Assembly: GCF_039530225.1 (NCBI RefSeq)
Contig: NZ_BAAAOH010000001.1
Location: 682,001-746,000, forward strand
DNA: 64,000 nt
Reading direction: 5' to 3'
DNA from: Microbacterium pumilum
Lineage (GTDB): Bacteria > Actinomycetota > Actinomycetes > Actinomycetales > Microbacteriaceae
Of the stretch, positions 41,142 through 51,017 are shown in pieces. Below the pieces are notes generated by a model. It was not told the origin of the DNA. It ran no database searches and saw nothing but the letters and a program-made list of their open reading frames with translations. The number at the start of each line of letters is the position of its first letter. Position 1 is the stretch's first letter. Position numbers and translations under genes: made by a program.

Positions 41142-42133
41142 CAGCCGCGCGCCTTCGCCATGAGGTCGGCTCGCGGATTCTCCTTCGGCTCGAGGCGGTG
41201 GTAGCGCTCGAGCGCTTCGCGGGCTTCGTCGTCGAGGTGCGACGGCACCGCGACCTGGACTTCCGCGAGGAGGTCTCCGGTTCCCTTCGTGGTCTGCACT
41301 CCTCGGCCCTTGACGCGCAGCACGCGGCCCGATGGCGTCCCGGGGGCGACGCGCAGCTTGACGGGGTCTCCACCGAGCGTGGGCACCTCGATGGTTGCGC
41401 CGAGCGCCGCCTCGGTGAAGGTGACGGGGACGGTCACGCGCAGGTTCAGCCCCTCTCGCGTGAAGACCGGATGCGGCCTGACGGTCACCTGTACCACGAC
41501 GTCGCCGTGCTCTCCGCCGTCCGGCGAGGGACGGCCGCGGCCGCGCAGCCGGATCTTCTGGTTGTCGGACACCCCTGCCGGGATCTTGACCTTGAACGGC
41601 TTGCCGTCCTCGCCCTGCAGGGTGATCGTCTCGCCCTTGGTAGCGGTGATGAAGTCGATCGTGGTGCGCGCGGTCACGTCGGAGCCGCGGGTCGGGCCGC
41701 CGTAGCCGCGGAAGCCGCCGCTCGGCTGACCGAACCTCCCCGAGCCGAACCGTCCACCCTGCTGCTGGTTGAACATCGAGAAGATGTCGTCGAAGTCTTC
41801 TGCGGTCTGCGCTCGTCCGCCGCGGCCCTGGCTGAACATCGAGAAGACGTCCTCGAAGCCGCCCGCGCCCTCGCCGCCCGCGGTGAAGCGGGCACCCGAG
41901 CCCATCGCCCTGATCTGGTCGTACTCCTTGCGCTGCTCGGCGTCGGAGAGCACCGAGTACGCCTCGCTGATCTCCTTGAACTTCGACTCCGCTGCGGTGT
42001 CGCCCTGATTGGAGTCCGGGTGGTACTTGCGCGCGAGCTTGCGGTAGGTCTTCTTCAGGTCGGCGTCACTGACGTCTTTGGCGACGCCGAGGACCTGATA
42101 GAAGTCCTTGTCGAACCAGTCCTGGCTGGCCAT
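41141..42133 (-). CDS. dnaJ: DnaJ co-chaperone without zinc-finger domain
   Basis: A 330-residue J-domain protein. The J domain occupies residues 8-75 with HPD at 38-40, followed by a Gly/Phe-rich region (about 85-150) that includes two DDIFSMF-like motifs (FEDVFSMFSQGRGG and FDDIFSMFNQQQGG), then the two C-terminal beta domains (GVSDNQKIRLRGRG, LGATIEVPTLGG). The CxxCxGxG zinc repeats of type I DnaJ are absent, so it is a type II (CbpA-like) protein, as is common for operon-encoded DnaJ in actinobacteria. It stimulates DnaK ATPase. It lies between grpE and hspR. Confidence 0.94.
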   Translation of the reverse strand: MASQDWFDKDFYQVLGVAKDVSDADLKKTYRKLARKYHPDSNQGDTAAESKFKEISEAYSVLSDAEQRKEYDQIRAMGSGARFTAGGEGAGGFEDVFSMFSQGRGGRAQTAEDFDDIFSMFNQQQGGRFGSGRFGQPSGGFRGYGGPTRGSDVTARTTIDFITATKGETITLQGEDGKPFKVKIPAGVSDNQKIRLRGRGRPSPDGGEHGDVVVQVTVRPHPVFTREGLNLRVTVPVTFTEAALGATIEVPTLGGDPVKLRVAPGTPSGRVLRVKGRGVQTTKGTGDLLAEVQVAVPSHLDDEAREALERYHRLEPKENPRADLMAKARG

Positions 42134-42141
42134 GTGCCTCC

Positions 42142-42783
42142 TCAGGCCCCTGAGCTCGTCGACGGGTCTGCCGGCACGGCGACGACGACCTTCGCAGGAC
42201 GCAGTTCGACGGAACCCAGGCGGTAGCCGGTCTCGACGACCTCGAGCACCGTCGGCTGGGTGACTCCCGGGGTGGGAGCCTGGAAGATCGCCTCGTGCTG
42301 CTGCGGGTCGAAGACCTCACCGGCGGCGCCGTAGGTCGACAGGCCCATCCGCTCCGCGACGCCGCGGACCTTGTCCGCGATCGCCGAGAACGGCGTGCCT
42401 TCTTCGAGGTCGCCATGCTTCTCGGCGCGGTCGAGGTCGTCGAGCACCGGAAGCAGCCCCTTCGCGACTGCCCCCTGCGCGCGCTCGATCTCGAGCTCGC
42501 GCTGCTCCTCGGTGCGGCGCCGGTAGTTGGCGTACTCCGCCTGCAGGCGCTTGAGGTCGTTCAGCAGCTGCGACTCGAGGTCTGCCAGTACCGCGTCCTC
42601 GGCGGCGGCATCCGCGTTCTGAGCCGCGCCCAGGATGTGGTCGACGGTCAGCTCTTCCGGCGCGTCCGGGCCGGAGGCGCCGGCGGGCTGCGCCGGCGCC
42701 TCCGCACCCTCGGCTGCGGGGAGATCTTCGCCGCGCCCCGGATCCTGCGGACCCTCAGGCTCTTCGAAGCCCTTCTTCGCCAT
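42142..42783 (-). CDS. grpE: Nucleotide exchange factor GrpE
   Basis: A 213-residue GrpE. An acidic, Ala/Pro-rich N-terminus precedes the long coiled coil (LKRLQAEYANYRRRTEEQRE) and the C-terminal beta domain (VFDPQQHEAIFQAPTPGVTQ, TVLEVVETGYRLG, LRPAKVVVA). It releases ADP from DnaK. It begins 2 bp after the dnaK stop. The last eight codons (DPSTSSGA) come from a dispersed repeat of the 'ccctgagctcgtcga' kind, which appears to have replaced or extended the native end. Confidence 0.95.
   Translation of the reverse strand: MAKKGFEEPEGPQDPGRGEDLPAAEGAEAPAQPAGASGPDAPEELTVDHILGAAQNADAAAEDAVLADLESQLLNDLKRLQAEYANYRRRTEEQRELEIERAQGAVAKGLLPVLDDLDRAEKHGDLEEGTPFSAIADKVRGVAERMGLSTYGAAGEVFDPQQHEAIFQAPTPGVTQPTVLEVVETGYRLGSVELRPAKVVVAVPADPSTSSGA
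42147..42167. repeat. Repeat copy at the 3' end of grpE
   Basis: cccctgagctcgtcgacggg resembles the ccctgagcctgtcgaaggg repeat at 25081. It encodes DPSTSSGA just before the stop codon of grpE. Confidence 0.6.
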
Positions 42784-42785
42784 GG

Positions 42786-44675
<1,890 letters not shown>

Positions 44676-44763
44676 GTGTATCTCTCCTTGTTGTGGGCTG
44701 AGCGGACAGCGCAGCCCGTGGTTTCGTGGAAAATCCGTGGTGCGACCCGACCGTTTCGAACGG

Positions 44764-44837
44764 GTTGAGCCGTGGTGACTCAAGGCTATCCACCCACATC
44801 AGACCTGTCAAATAGAGTTGAGCCACATGGACTCAAC
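44764..44837 (-). promoter_or_regulatory. dnaK promoter with two HAIR elements
   Basis: On the minus strand TTGACA (44811-44806) and TAGCCT (44788-44783) are exactly 17 bp apart. HAIR-like sites flank the promoter: GTTGAGC-N7-ACTCAAC at 44817-44837 just upstream of the -35 box and GTTGAGC-N7-ACTCAAG at 44764-44784 over the -10/start region. HspR bound to both would block the polymerase. Confidence 0.9.
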
Positions 44838-44852
44838 TTTCAGCAACCGGGA

Positions 44853-45491
44853 TCACGCAGCGTGGGCGAGTATCTGCAGGCCGACGACGGCGAACCCGAG
44901 GGCGACGAGCAGGCCCAGTGCCAACAGCTGCTTCCACCACTCCAGGCGGGACCGGCGCACGGCGAACCAGCCGATCAGCCCGAGGGTCGCGATGTACACG
45001 ATCGACGAGGCACGCAGCGCCGTGGGCAGCTGCATGACCCCGACCCACGCCAGCACCAGGAGGATGCCGGGGACCGTGACCGTGCTCAGTGCACCACCGG
45101 CGATCCGCAGCATGATCGCGAGGTCCTGCCTGCGGGGGAACTCCCGATGCACCGCGAGGTGCGAGATGACCTCCGAGACGAACCCCGCCGCGGTGATGCC
45201 CAACACGCCGAGCAGCAGCGCGAACAGCGCGTGCTCCGGATCGGAATGGTCGTTCGCGTTCACCACCAGCACGATCGCGAGTCCGGTGAACGTGGCGTAG
45301 ACGCGCTCCTTGAAGTACATGACGAACGCGTCGTCGCCGCCCTCGAATTCGGCGATCCGCTCGAGCGACCGCTCGGAGCGGCCACGCCTGCGCCCTCTGG
45401 CCAGAGGTCGGGATGCCGGCTGCTCGGGCTGCGCGGATGCTTCGCCTGCGGCATCCGCACCGGCCGCTCCGGTGACGTCATCCGCGGACAT
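44853..45491 (-). CDS. Integral membrane protein, unknown function
   Basis: A 212-residue protein. The first 60 residues are soluble, Ala-rich then Arg-rich (LARGRRRGRSERSLERIAEF), followed by four membrane segments (VYATFTGLAIVLVVNAN; ALFALLLGVLGITAAGFVSE; LSTVTVPGILLVLAWVGVMQ; QLLALGLLVALGFAVVGLQI). The basic loop EVISHLAVHREFPRRQD separates segments 2 and 3. No family is recognised. It stands alone between the dnaK promoter and the GntR gene and has its own -10 box (TAGGCT) 7 nt before the ATG. Its stop is just 16 bp from the HAIR element. Confidence 0.75.
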   Translation of the reverse strand: MSADDVTGAAGADAAGEASAQPEQPASRPLARGRRRGRSERSLERIAEFEGGDDAFVMYFKERVYATFTGLAIVLVVNANDHSDPEHALFALLLGVLGITAAGFVSEVISHLAVHREFPRRQDLAIMLRIAGGALSTVTVPGILLVLAWVGVMQLPTALRASSIVYIATLGLIGWFAVRRSRLEWWKQLLALGLLVALGFAVVGLQILAHAA

Positions 45492-45498
45492 GCCCGCG

Positions 45499-45504
45499 AG
45501 CCTA
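45499..45504 (-). promoter_or_regulatory. -10 box TAGGCT, leaderless start of membrane protein gene
   Basis: On the minus strand TAGGCT is followed by 7 nt (cgcgggc) and the ATG at 45491. Confidence 0.45.
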
Positions 45505-45547
45505 TCGTGCCGGAAGAACGCCGCCTCAGGTCGAGGTCGCGACGGCG

Positions 45548-46228
45548 TCAGATGTCGATCGGGGCAGCCGCCTCCGGGCCCGGCTGACCGCCGAGGCGCT
45601 CGACCAGGCGCTCCCGCGCGCGGCCGAGGTGGACCGCGAGCAGTTCTGCTGCCGCCTCGCCCTGCCCGAGCTCGATGAGTTCGAGCAGGCGATCGTGCTC
45701 GGCAGCGATCGTGCTCGTCGGCAGGAGCGAGGCGCCCTGCACCTGCGACATGCAGAACACGACCTCCGATGCGAGGGACTCGTAGACCCAACTGGTCCGC
45801 TCACTGTCGAGTGCGTCCACGAGACTCCGATGGAATCGCATGTCGGGATCGACGATCTCGCGCGGCGAGGCGCCGGCGAGGGCGGCGATCTCGGCATTGG
45901 CAGCGCGGGCGGCTGCGGGCACGAGGCGGTCGGCGGCGAGGCGCCGAAGAACCTCTGCCTCGATGATCGAGCGTGCGCGGTAGATGTCGCGAACGTCCTC
46001 GAGCGTCAGTCGCATGACACGGGCGGTCTTGTGGGCGCTCCGCTCGAGGAGCCGTTCGCGCACGAGATTCTCGATCGCGGCCTTCGCCGTGGGGCGAGCG
46101 ACGTCGTAGAAGTCGGCGATCTCGACCTCCGCCAGAGGCGTGTCGGGTTCGAGTTCTCCCGCCAGCACGCGCCGACGAAGGTCGGCTGTGACGGCGTCGA
46201 TGATCGAGACGGCGGCAACCCTCGGCAT
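45548..46228 (-). CDS. GntR-family regulator (FadR subfamily), probable lactate regulator
   Basis: A 226-residue GntR protein. The winged helix includes ADLRRRVLAGELEPDTPLAE and FYDVARPTAKAAIENLVRER, followed by an all-helical FCD ligand domain with the metal-binding pattern D...H (MRFHRSLVDA) and further His (AAEHDRLLELI, VHLGRARERL). The ribosome site AGGAGG sits 4 nt before the ATG at 46228. It is divergent from the lactate permease gene, with TTGTC...GACAA sites between, so it likely represses the permease-dehydrogenase operon and is released by lactate, as LldR does. The effector assignment is by context. Confidence 0.88.
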   Translation of the reverse strand: MPRVAAVSIIDAVTADLRRRVLAGELEPDTPLAEVEIADFYDVARPTAKAAIENLVRERLLERSAHKTARVMRLTLEDVRDIYRARSIIEAEVLRRLAADRLVPAAARAANAEIAALAGASPREIVDPDMRFHRSLVDALDSERTSWVYESLASEVVFCMSQVQGASLLPTSTIAAEHDRLLELIELGQGEAAAELLAVHLGRARERLVERLGGQPGPEAAAPIDI

Positions 46229-46286
46229 CCGGACCTCCTGTGTGCATGCGCCCGCGAGCACCTTCTGCATCCAATATTAGCCGCCA

Positions 46287-46332
46287 TTGTCTACCGTGAG
46301 CACTTGACAGACTTGTCTACTTGTCTGACAAT
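46287..46332 (+). promoter_or_regulatory. Promoter and GntR operator of the lactate operon
   Basis: TTGACA (46304-46309) and GACAAT (46327-46332) are 17 bp apart, the strongest promoter match in the window. TTGTC-T-GACAA at 46321-46331 is a perfect palindrome over the -10 box. Related half-sites (TTGTCTAC) occur at 46288-46295 and 46313-46320. This arrangement fits repression by the divergent GntR protein. Confidence 0.8.
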
Positions 46333-46344
46333 AGGAGGACTAGA

Positions 46345-46365
46345 ATGACTCGGATGCGACGATGA
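46345..46365 (+). other. Six-codon open frame overlapping a possible lldP start
   Basis: AGGAGG (46333-46338) precedes ATG 46345, which opens MTRMRR and ends at TGA 46363-46365. That TGA overlaps the ATG at 46362, an in-frame but longer start of the permease gene. If the promoter above is used, the transcript starts near 46339, so this ATG would be nearly leaderless. It may be a leader peptide or chance. Confidence 0.25.
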
Positions 46366-46400
46366 CGCGCATGATGGCGCGGCTCGAAGGAGAGTTCCCC

Positions 46401-48092
46401 GTGTTCCAACAGATCCTCGACCCCGTGTTCGGGTCGCTGTTCTTCTCCGCGCTCGTCGCGGTCATCCCCCTCGTGACGCTGTTCATCCTCCTCGGGGTGT
46501 TCCGCGTCAAAGCCTGGAAGGCCTCGCTCGTGGGGCTCACGCTGTCGATCCTGCTCGCGATCGTCGTGTGGCAGATGCCTGCGGTTCAGACCGCGAGCGC
46601 GACGGTCGAGGGTGCGCTGTACGGCATCATCCCGATCCTCTGGATCCTCGTGAACGCGCTGTGGGTGTACCGGCTCACCGTGGTCACAGGCTGGTTCGAA
46701 GTGCTCGGCGAGCGGATCCGGGCGATCAGCGACGACCAGCGGATCCTTGCGATCCTCGTCGCATTCTGCTTCGGCGCGCTGCTCGAATCGCTGGCCGGCT
46801 TCGGGGCGCCCGTCGCGATCTCGATCGCCATGCTCATGGCCGCCGGCATGAAGCCCGTCAAGGCGGCCGTCGTGTCGCTCCTGGCGAACACCGCACCCGT
46901 CGCCTTCGGCGCCATGGCCGCGCCCATCATCGCCCTCTCCGGGGTCACCGGAATCGACATCCACCTGCTCTCGCAGATGGCGGGGCGCCAGACCCCGTTC
47001 CTCGCGGCGTTCGTGCCGCTCATCCTCGTGTTCATCGTCGACGGCCGGCGCGGCATCCGTCAGACCTGGCCCATCGCGGTCGTCGCGGGGCTCTCGTTCG
47101 CGATCGCGCAGTTCGTGACGTCCAACTTCATCGCCGTAGAGATCACGGATGTCGTCGCCTCGGTCGTCACGGTGATCGCGGTGCTGCTCATGCTCCGCGT
47201 GTGGAAGCCTGCACACACGATCGCCTTCGACCGCGCCGAGGGCTCCGAGACGGCGGGCGGCGGTCCCCGAACGGGAACCGCGACCTCGGCGACGCTCGTG
47301 CAGGTCGGCGAGGCCGTGAAGGTCGACCAGTCGCTCTACACGAAGGCCCGGCTGACCTGGAACGCCGTCATGCCCTACGTCGTCATCATCATCGTCTTCT
47401 CGATCTCGCAGATCCCCGTCGTCAAGCTCTGGATCGCCGAGACGACGACGATCCACTTCCCGTGGCCGGAGCTGTCGATCACGGATGCCGCGGGCAACCC
47501 GGTCGGCACGGAGTACAAGCTCAACCTCCTCGGCACCGGCGGTACGCTGCTGCTCATCTCGGGCATCATCGTCGCGCTCGCCTACCGCGTGTCGTTCCGC
47601 CGCGCGGTCGCCGCGTACGCCGCCACTCTCCACCAGCTGCGGTTCACGATCGTCACGGTCACGGCGGTCCTCGCCCTCGCGTACGTCATGAACCTGTCCG
47701 GTCAGACGCAGAGCCTGGGCGCGGCGCTGGCGGCCACAGGCGCCTTCTTCATCGTGCTCTCGCCTGCGATCGGGTGGCTCGGCGTGGCCATCACCGGCTC
47801 CGACACGTCATCGAACGCGCTGTTCGGACTGCTGCAGGCGACGACCGCGGAGCAGGTCGGCATCAGCCCGATCCTGGCGGCAGCCGCGAACTCGTCGGCA
47901 GGCGTGCTCGGCAAGATGCTGTCGCCTCAGAACCTCGCCGTCGCGGCAGCCGCGGCATCCATGGCGGGCAAGGAGGGCGACCTGTTCCGAAAGCTCGTCT
48001 GGTGGAGCCTGGGGCTGCTCGTCGTGTTCACCGGCTTGGTCTATCTGCAATCGACTCCCCTGCTCGGGTGGATGGTTCCGGTCGCGCCGTGA
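46401..48092 (+). CDS. lldP: L-lactate permease family transporter
   Basis: A 563-residue membrane protein of the LctP/LldP family with about 13 segments. SLFFSALVAVIPLVTLFILL, then GFGAPVAISIAMLMAAGMKP and PVAFGAMAAPIIALSGVTGI are typical blocks, as is the C-terminal GSDTSSNALFGLLQATTAEQ and GVLGKMLSPQNLAVAAAA. It imports lactate (D or L) and glycolate with protons. I prefer GTG 46401, which has AAGGAG 9 nt upstream and begins like other family members (FQQILDPV); ATG 46362 would add 13 residues. The dehydrogenase gene overlaps its stop by GTGA. Confidence 0.92.
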   Translation: MFQQILDPVFGSLFFSALVAVIPLVTLFILLGVFRVKAWKASLVGLTLSILLAIVVWQMPAVQTASATVEGALYGIIPILWILVNALWVYRLTVVTGWFEVLGERIRAISDDQRILAILVAFCFGALLESLAGFGAPVAISIAMLMAAGMKPVKAAVVSLLANTAPVAFGAMAAPIIALSGVTGIDIHLLSQMAGRQTPFLAAFVPLILVFIVDGRRGIRQTWPIAVVAGLSFAIAQFVTSNFIAVEITDVVASVVTVIAVLLMLRVWKPAHTIAFDRAEGSETAGGGPRTGTATSATLVQVGEAVKVDQSLYTKARLTWNAVMPYVVIIIVFSISQIPVVKLWIAETTTIHFPWPELSITDAAGNPVGTEYKLNLLGTGGTLLLISGIIVALAYRVSFRRAVAAYAATLHQLRFTIVTVTAVLALAYVMNLSGQTQSLGAALAATGAFFIVLSPAIGWLGVAITGSDTSSNALFGLLQATTAEQVGISPILAAAANSSAGVLGKMLSPQNLAVAAAAASMAGKEGDLFRKLVWWSLGLLVVFTGLVYLQSTPLLGWMVPVAP

Positions 48093-50977
48093 CCGCGGAA
48101 CCGAACGCCGGGACCACCGACGCCGACCGCACGCGGGCCGGCACGATCCCGGCCGGCCATGTGCGAGCCGAAGTCGCCGAGGCGGTGGCCGAGGCATCCC
48201 GGATCAAGACCAGGGCGATCGATCGCGTCGCGTACGCGAGCGACGCCTCGCACTTCCTCCTCACGCCGAACGCCGTCATCGTCGCCGAGAGCGCCGAAGA
48301 GGTGGCCGCCATCCTGCGCGCGGCCTCGGCGAGCGGATCGCATGTGACGTTCCGGTCCGGCGGCACGAGCCTGTCTGGACAGTCGTCCGGCGACGACATC
48401 CTCATCGACACGCGACAGGCGTTCCGCCGGATCGACGTGCTCGATGGCGGTGCCCGCGTACGGGTCCAGCCGGGCGCCACGGTTCGGCAGGTGAACATGC
48501 GACTGCTGCGGCACGGCTACCGGCTCGGCCCCGATCCCGCGAGCGAGGCCGCCTGCACGATCGGTGGCGTCGTGGCGAACAACTCGAGCGGCATGGCGTG
48601 CGGCATCGTCGAGAACACGTATCGCACACTCGAGTCGATGGTCTTCGTGCTGCCGTCGGGGACGATCGTCGACAGCGCAGGACCCGCAGCAGACGCCCAC
48701 CTCAAGGAGCACGAGCCTGAGCTGTTCGAGGGACTCCTCCGCCTCGGGCGGCGCGTGCGCGAGAACACGGAGTCGGTCGCGATCGTCGAGCGCCAGTTCG
48801 CAATGAAGAACACGATGGGCTACGGCGTCAACGCCTTCCTCGACTTCGAGTCGCCGGTCCAGCTGCTCGTGCACCTCATCATCGGGAGCGAGGGAACGCT
48901 GGCGTTCGTCGCCGAAGCGACCTATCGCACCGTGCCGCTCATGCGCGAGATCACGACGGCGCTCGCCGTGTTCCCGACCCTCGACCAGGCGACCCGTGCG
49001 CTCCCCGAGCTCGTGGCGACGGGCGCCACGACGCTCGAGCTCATGGACGCGACCAGCCTGCTCGTCGGCCAATCGTTCGCCGACGCCCCGCCGCAGATCC
49101 TCGGCTTCGATGTCACGAGCGAGGCGGCGCTCCTGATCGAATACCAGGCCGCGGACCCCGAACGGCTCGCCGGCCTCGCAGCCCGCGCCGCCAAGACGCT
49201 CTCGGAGCTGCCGCTGCGCAGCCCCGCCGCCCTGTCGACGGATACGAAGGACCGCGCACTCGCGTGGAAGCTCCGCAAGGGCCTCTACACGTCCGTCGCG
49301 GGTGCGCGACCACCCGGTACGACGGCCCTCCTCGAAGACATCGTCGTGCCGGTGCCGACTCTCGCGCAGACCTGCGAAGCGCTGCAGGGGCTGTTCGACC
49401 GCTACGCGTATCGGGACAGTGTCATCTTCGGCCATGCCAAGGACGGCAACATCCACTTCATGCTCACCGACCGCTTCGAAGGAGACGAGGCGATGGCACG
49501 GTTCGCCGGGTTCACGGAGCGCATGGTGGATGTCGTGCTCGAAGCCGGAGGCAACCTCAAGGCAGAGCACGGCACGGGTCGCGTGATGGCGCCGTTCGTC
49601 CGCCGCCAGTACGGCGACGAGCTGTACGCGGTGATGCGTGAGCTCAAGCGGCTGTGCGATCCCACCGGCATCCTCAACCCCGGCGTCATCATCGAAGACG
49701 ATCCCACCGCTTACCTGCGGGACTTCAAACACGCCGAGCCCATCGAGATCGAGGCCGACCGCTGCGTCGAGTGCGGATACTGCGAGCCCGTGTGCCCGTC
49801 GAAGGACCTCACCCTCACGCCCCGGCAGCGCATCGTCGTGCGCCGTGCGATGGCGAGGGCAGACGCTTCCGGCGACCACGCCCTCGCGAAGGAGCTCGAC
49901 CGCGACTACGACTATTCCGGCATCGACACCTGCGCCGTCGACGGGATGTGCGTGACCGCGTGCCCGGTGCTCATCAACACCGGGCAGCTCGTCAAGCGCC
50001 TGCGCCGAGAGGATGCGAACCCCGTGCTCGCCGCCGGATGGAAGGCGGCCGCGAGGGCGTGGGGGCCCGTGACGCGTGCCGGTTCGGTCGCCCTGTCGGT
50101 CGCAGACACGGTGCCCGTGGGTCTCGTGAAGGCCGCCACGACGGTCGGTCGCGGCGCACTGGGCGCCGACACCGTGCCCGAGTACGCGGCGGATCTTCCG
50201 GGCGGAGGGCAGGCACGCCGATCGCGGGCGGGGAGTCTCGGCTCAGGCACCGGCGACGCGGTCGCGGTCTACCTTCCCGCGTGCGTCAACAGCATGTTCG
50301 GTCCGGCGGGTGACGGCGTCGGCGCGACCGAGGCGTTCGTACGGCTCATCGAGCGCGCCGGCGTCCGGGTGGTGGTGCCCGAGGGGATCGAGGCGATGTG
50401 CTGCAGCACGCCCTGGACGTCGAAGGGGTTCACGGGTGGTCGCGACGTGATGGCGGAACGAGTGGTGAGGGCGGTGCGCAAGGCATCGCGCGACGGCCGG
50501 CTGCCGATCGTGAGCGACGCCGCGAGCTGCACGGAAGGCTTCGCGCACATCTTCGAGGATGCGGCGCTGGGGTGGCGGACCGAGGATGCGGTCGCGTTCG
50601 TCGCCCGTGAGGTGCTGCCGACGCTGGGCCCGATCACTCCGGTTGTGGGATCGCTGGTGCTGCACCCGACCTGCTCGTCGACGCAGATGGGGCTCGATCC
50701 CGCGCTGCGCGTGGTCGCGGATGCCGTCGCGGGCTCCGTCTCGGTGCCGGACGCGTGGGGATGCTGCGGTTTCGCGGGGGACCGCGGGATGCTCCACCCC
50801 GAACTCACGGCATCGGCGACGGCGGCGGAGGCGGCAGAGGTCCGAGCCCTCGGAGCCGATGCGCACGCGTCGTGCAATCGGACGTGCGAGCTCGGCATGA
50901 CCCGTGCCACCGGCAGCGAGTACCGGCACGTCCTCGAGCTGCTCGAGGAGGCGACCAGGCCGGACGACGCGGGATGA
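48089..50977 (+). CDS. FAD- and Fe-S-containing D-lactate dehydrogenase
   Basis: A 962-residue fusion enzyme. An FAD-binding PCMH domain (HVTFRSGGTSLSGQSSGDDI; GGVVANNSSGMACG) and FAD-oxidase C-terminal domain (about 40-560, with HAKDGNIHFML and EHGTGRVMAPFV) are followed by two 4Fe-4S motifs (CVECGYCEPVCPS; CAVDGMCVTACPV) and a heterodisulfide-reductase-like CCG region (CCSTPW, HPTCSSTQMG, WGCCGFAGDRGM, SCNRTCELGM). This order is that of quinone-linked D-lactate dehydrogenases of the actinobacterial Dld type, related to GlcDF. It would oxidise D-lactate at the membrane and pass electrons to quinone. GTG 48089 overlaps the permease stop; 2-hydroxyglutarate or glycolate is an alternative substrate. 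Confidence 0.9.
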   Translation: MTAEPNAGTTDADRTRAGTIPAGHVRAEVAEAVAEASRIKTRAIDRVAYASDASHFLLTPNAVIVAESAEEVAAILRAASASGSHVTFRSGGTSLSGQSSGDDILIDTRQAFRRIDVLDGGARVRVQPGATVRQVNMRLLRHGYRLGPDPASEAACTIGGVVANNSSGMACGIVENTYRTLESMVFVLPSGTIVDSAGPAADAHLKEHEPELFEGLLRLGRRVRENTESVAIVERQFAMKNTMGYGVNAFLDFESPVQLLVHLIIGSEGTLAFVAEATYRTVPLMREITTALAVFPTLDQATRALPELVATGATTLELMDATSLLVGQSFADAPPQILGFDVTSEAALLIEYQAADPERLAGLAARAAKTLSELPLRSPAALSTDTKDRALAWKLRKGLYTSVAGARPPGTTALLEDIVVPVPTLAQTCEALQGLFDRYAYRDSVIFGHAKDGNIHFMLTDRFEGDEAMARFAGFTERMVDVVLEAGGNLKAEHGTGRVMAPFVRRQYGDELYAVMRELKRLCDPTGILNPGVIIEDDPTAYLRDFKHAEPIEIEADRCVECGYCEPVCPSKDLTLTPRQRIVVRRAMARADASGDHALAKELDRDYDYSGIDTCAVDGMCVTACPVLINTGQLVKRLRREDANPVLAAGWKAAARAWGPVTRAGSVALSVADTVPVGLVKAATTVGRGALGADTVPEYAADLPGGGQARRSRAGSLGSGTGDAVAVYLPACVNSMFGPAGDGVGATEAFVRLIERAGVRVVVPEGIEAMCCSTPWTSKGFTGGRDVMAERVVRAVRKASRDGRLPIVSDAASCTEGFAHIFEDAALGWRTEDAVAFVAREVLPTLGPITPVVGSLVLHPTCSSTQMGLDPALRVVADAVAGSVSVPDAWGCCGFAGDRGMLHPELTASATAAEAAEVRALGADAHASCNRTCELGMTRATGSEYRHVLELLEEATRPDDAG

Positions 50978-51017
50978 CGACCTTCCCGAGGGCGAATCCG
51001 CCGAGTCACGTCCCTCC

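Noticed and set aside
46317..49879. Long minus-strand open frames opposite the lactate permease and dehydrogenase
   Set aside because: The composition (Asp/Glu/Arg/His runs) is that of antisense of high-GC coding DNA; both sense genes are certain.
46568..50977. A single 1469-codon frame that would fuse a new N-terminus to the dehydrogenase
   Set aside because: The first 507 codons lie out of frame in the permease gene and show no domain; GTG 48089 overlapping the permease stop is the natural start.
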